Position numbers and translations under genes: made by a program
In this document: piece after piece, positions 4,707-5,669 of the stretch
How the letters are laid out: every line of letters starts with the position of its first letter
Numbering within the stretch: the stretch's first letter is position 1
Notes under the pieces: model-generated
Database searches by the model: none
The model's input: only the letters and a program-made list of their open reading frames with translations
Told to the model about the DNA's origin: nothing
DNA from: an uncultured Bacillus sp.
GTDB taxonomy: Bacteria; Bacillota; Bacilli; Bacillales; Cytobacillaceae
NCBI GenBank assembly: GCA_937902115.1
Contig: CALGSR010000443.1
Location: 1-5,669, forward strand
DNA length: 5,669 bases
Reading direction: 5' to 3'

Positions 4707-5669
4707 CTACCCTCCAGTAGGAAAATAGACTTCCATTACCCGATTGAGCATTCGTTCTTGGTCGTTTTCCTCTGCTTTATTCATTCCATTTTTTATTAAA
4801 ACATCTCTTTTATCCTTTGAAGATAACACAAATGAAAGAGAATGTGCTAATTCACGTGAATTTTTCACCGGAACAGTCACTCCTGCCCCGTCCGACAACA
4901 AATATTTCAGCCCGCCGGCATCACTGCCCACCACCGGCGTCCCGCACGCCATCGCCTCCAGCGCCACCAGCCCAAACCCCTCAATATGAGAAGGCAAAGC
5001 CAGACAATCCGCGGCACACATCCAACGCGCGACTTCCCGCTGCCCCATCACCCCAAGAAACTGCACAGATTCCTGCAAATTTCTCTCGGCAATCGTCTCG
5101 TCTAATTTCTCTTTGAAAAATAAATCCTTCTCCGCACCAATGATTCTCAAAGTCACTCCATCATCCTGCCCGCGAAGCGTCGTGAACGCATCTACTAACT
5201 CGTTCAGCCCTTTTTGTTCAAGAATATTTCCCACAAAAAGAATAACCTTCTCATCCGCGCTGATTCCGAGTTCTGCTCTTGATTTTTCTTTCCCGTACGG
5301 CTTAAAGATTTCCCGGTTCACACCCATATTAATGACAGAAACCTTCTCAGCGGGAACGGAGAATTCAGCAACAATCTTCTCCTGCAGCTCCTCGCCGACG
5401 GCAACACAATGGTCAGCGGTGTGCAGTACTTTTTTCGTTAATTGAAAAAGCCTGTCACTCTTGCGCGCCATTTTATCAATATCACCGCCATGAGCGGTCA
5501 CGACCACACGGCAGCCGAACAGCTTTTTAAATAGGATCGCCAAAAATCCGCTGGGAAAGGTATAATGAGCATGGACCAGTTGATAGGATTTCCCTTTCAC
5601 AAGAAGGAGGAAAAGCGTGTGCAGCATCCATGCGCTATACTTTGTGATGACATGTACTTTCCCGCTCTT
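4707..5669 (-). CDS. GT4-family glycosyltransferase, N-terminus cut by window edge
   Basis: The frame is open from the right edge to TAG 4709-4707, giving 320 visible residues. An internal Met at 5627 is not the start: 14 in-frame residues (KSGKVHVITKYSAW) lie upstream and look like the family's early GHxVxVIT strand, so roughly 25-40 residues are probably missing. Counting from that Met, landmarks are HAHYTFPSG (19-27), the acceptor-side TAHGGD (44-49), FVGNILEQKGL (131-141, nucleotide-sugar domain), and the EX7E motif with E216 and E224 in HIEGFGLVALEAMACGTPVV. This identifies a retaining GT-B fold glycosyltransferase of CAZy family GT4 that uses a nucleotide sugar in the cytoplasm. It is first of the three visible co-transcribed genes, 5 nt before pssD. 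The donor and linkage are not predictable here; an exopolysaccharide or capsule repeat-unit step is inferred from context. Confidence 0.92.
   Translation of the reverse strand, partial: KSGKVHVITKYSAWMLHTLFLLLVKGKSYQLVHAHYTFPSGFLAILFKKLFGCRVVVTAHGGDIDKMARKSDRLFQLTKKVLHTADHCVAVGEELQEKIVAEFSVPAEKVSVINMGVNREIFKPYGKEKSRAELGISADEKVILFVGNILEQKGLNELVDAFTTLRGQDDGVTLRIIGAEKDLFFKEKLDETIAERNLQESVQFLGVMGQREVARWMCAADCLALPSHIEGFGLVALEAMACGTPVVGSDAGGLKYLLSDGAGVTVPVKNSRELAHSLSFVLSSKDKRDVLIKNGMNKAEENDQERMLNRVMEVYFPTGG

Overview
The window looks like chromosome from a low-to-moderate GC, Gram-positive member of the Bacillaceae or a close relative. Supporting signs are strong purine-rich Shine-Dalgarno sequences, sigma-A type promoters, a LytR-CpsA-Psr (LCP) cell-wall ligase, a Bacillus-type CtaG-like membrane protein and a perfect match to the Bacillus PerR box consensus. 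Species cannot be told from the sequence alone. Most of the window belongs to a surface or exopolysaccharide locus.

Layout. (1) At the left, on the minus strand, is the N-terminal 324 codons of a multi-pass membrane protein of the O-antigen ligase/polymerase (Wzy-like) type; it starts at 974 and runs off the left edge. (2) Positions 975-1273 form a divergent intergenic region with promoter-like elements on both strands. (3) At 1274-2308 (+) is a monocistronic LCP-family phosphotransferase, closed by a strong intrinsic terminator at 2318-2363. (4) Positions 2309-2591 are non-coding and hold that terminator and a short operator-like inverted repeat. (5) At 2592-3455 (+) is a CtaG-like polytopic membrane protein, the one gene that does not obviously belong to polysaccharide synthesis. 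(6) Positions 3456-3739, between convergent genes, hold a perfect Per-box-like palindrome, an array of TTTGGTGCAAT motifs at 20/21-bp spacing, and a terminator hairpin. (7) From the right edge to 3740, on the minus strand, three tightly packed genes form the end of an operon: a GT4 glycosyltransferase (N-terminus beyond the right edge), a PssD/Alg14-like subunit and a PssE/Alg13-like subunit. The last two overlap by 4 nt, with a TTG start.

How the genes fit together. The GT4 enzyme and the PssD-PssE pair would add sugars to a lipid-linked repeat unit on the cytoplasmic face. The Wzy-like protein would polymerise or transfer the exported units. The LCP enzyme could attach the finished polymer to peptidoglycan. 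This pathway assembly is inferred from families and neighbourhood.

The least explained part is 3456-3739. A consensus PerR-type site lies where neither flanking gene has its promoter, followed at once by a helically phased repeat array and a terminator. It could be a regulatory DNA element, a repeat-containing small RNA, or an intergenic repeat family; the sequence alone does not decide.
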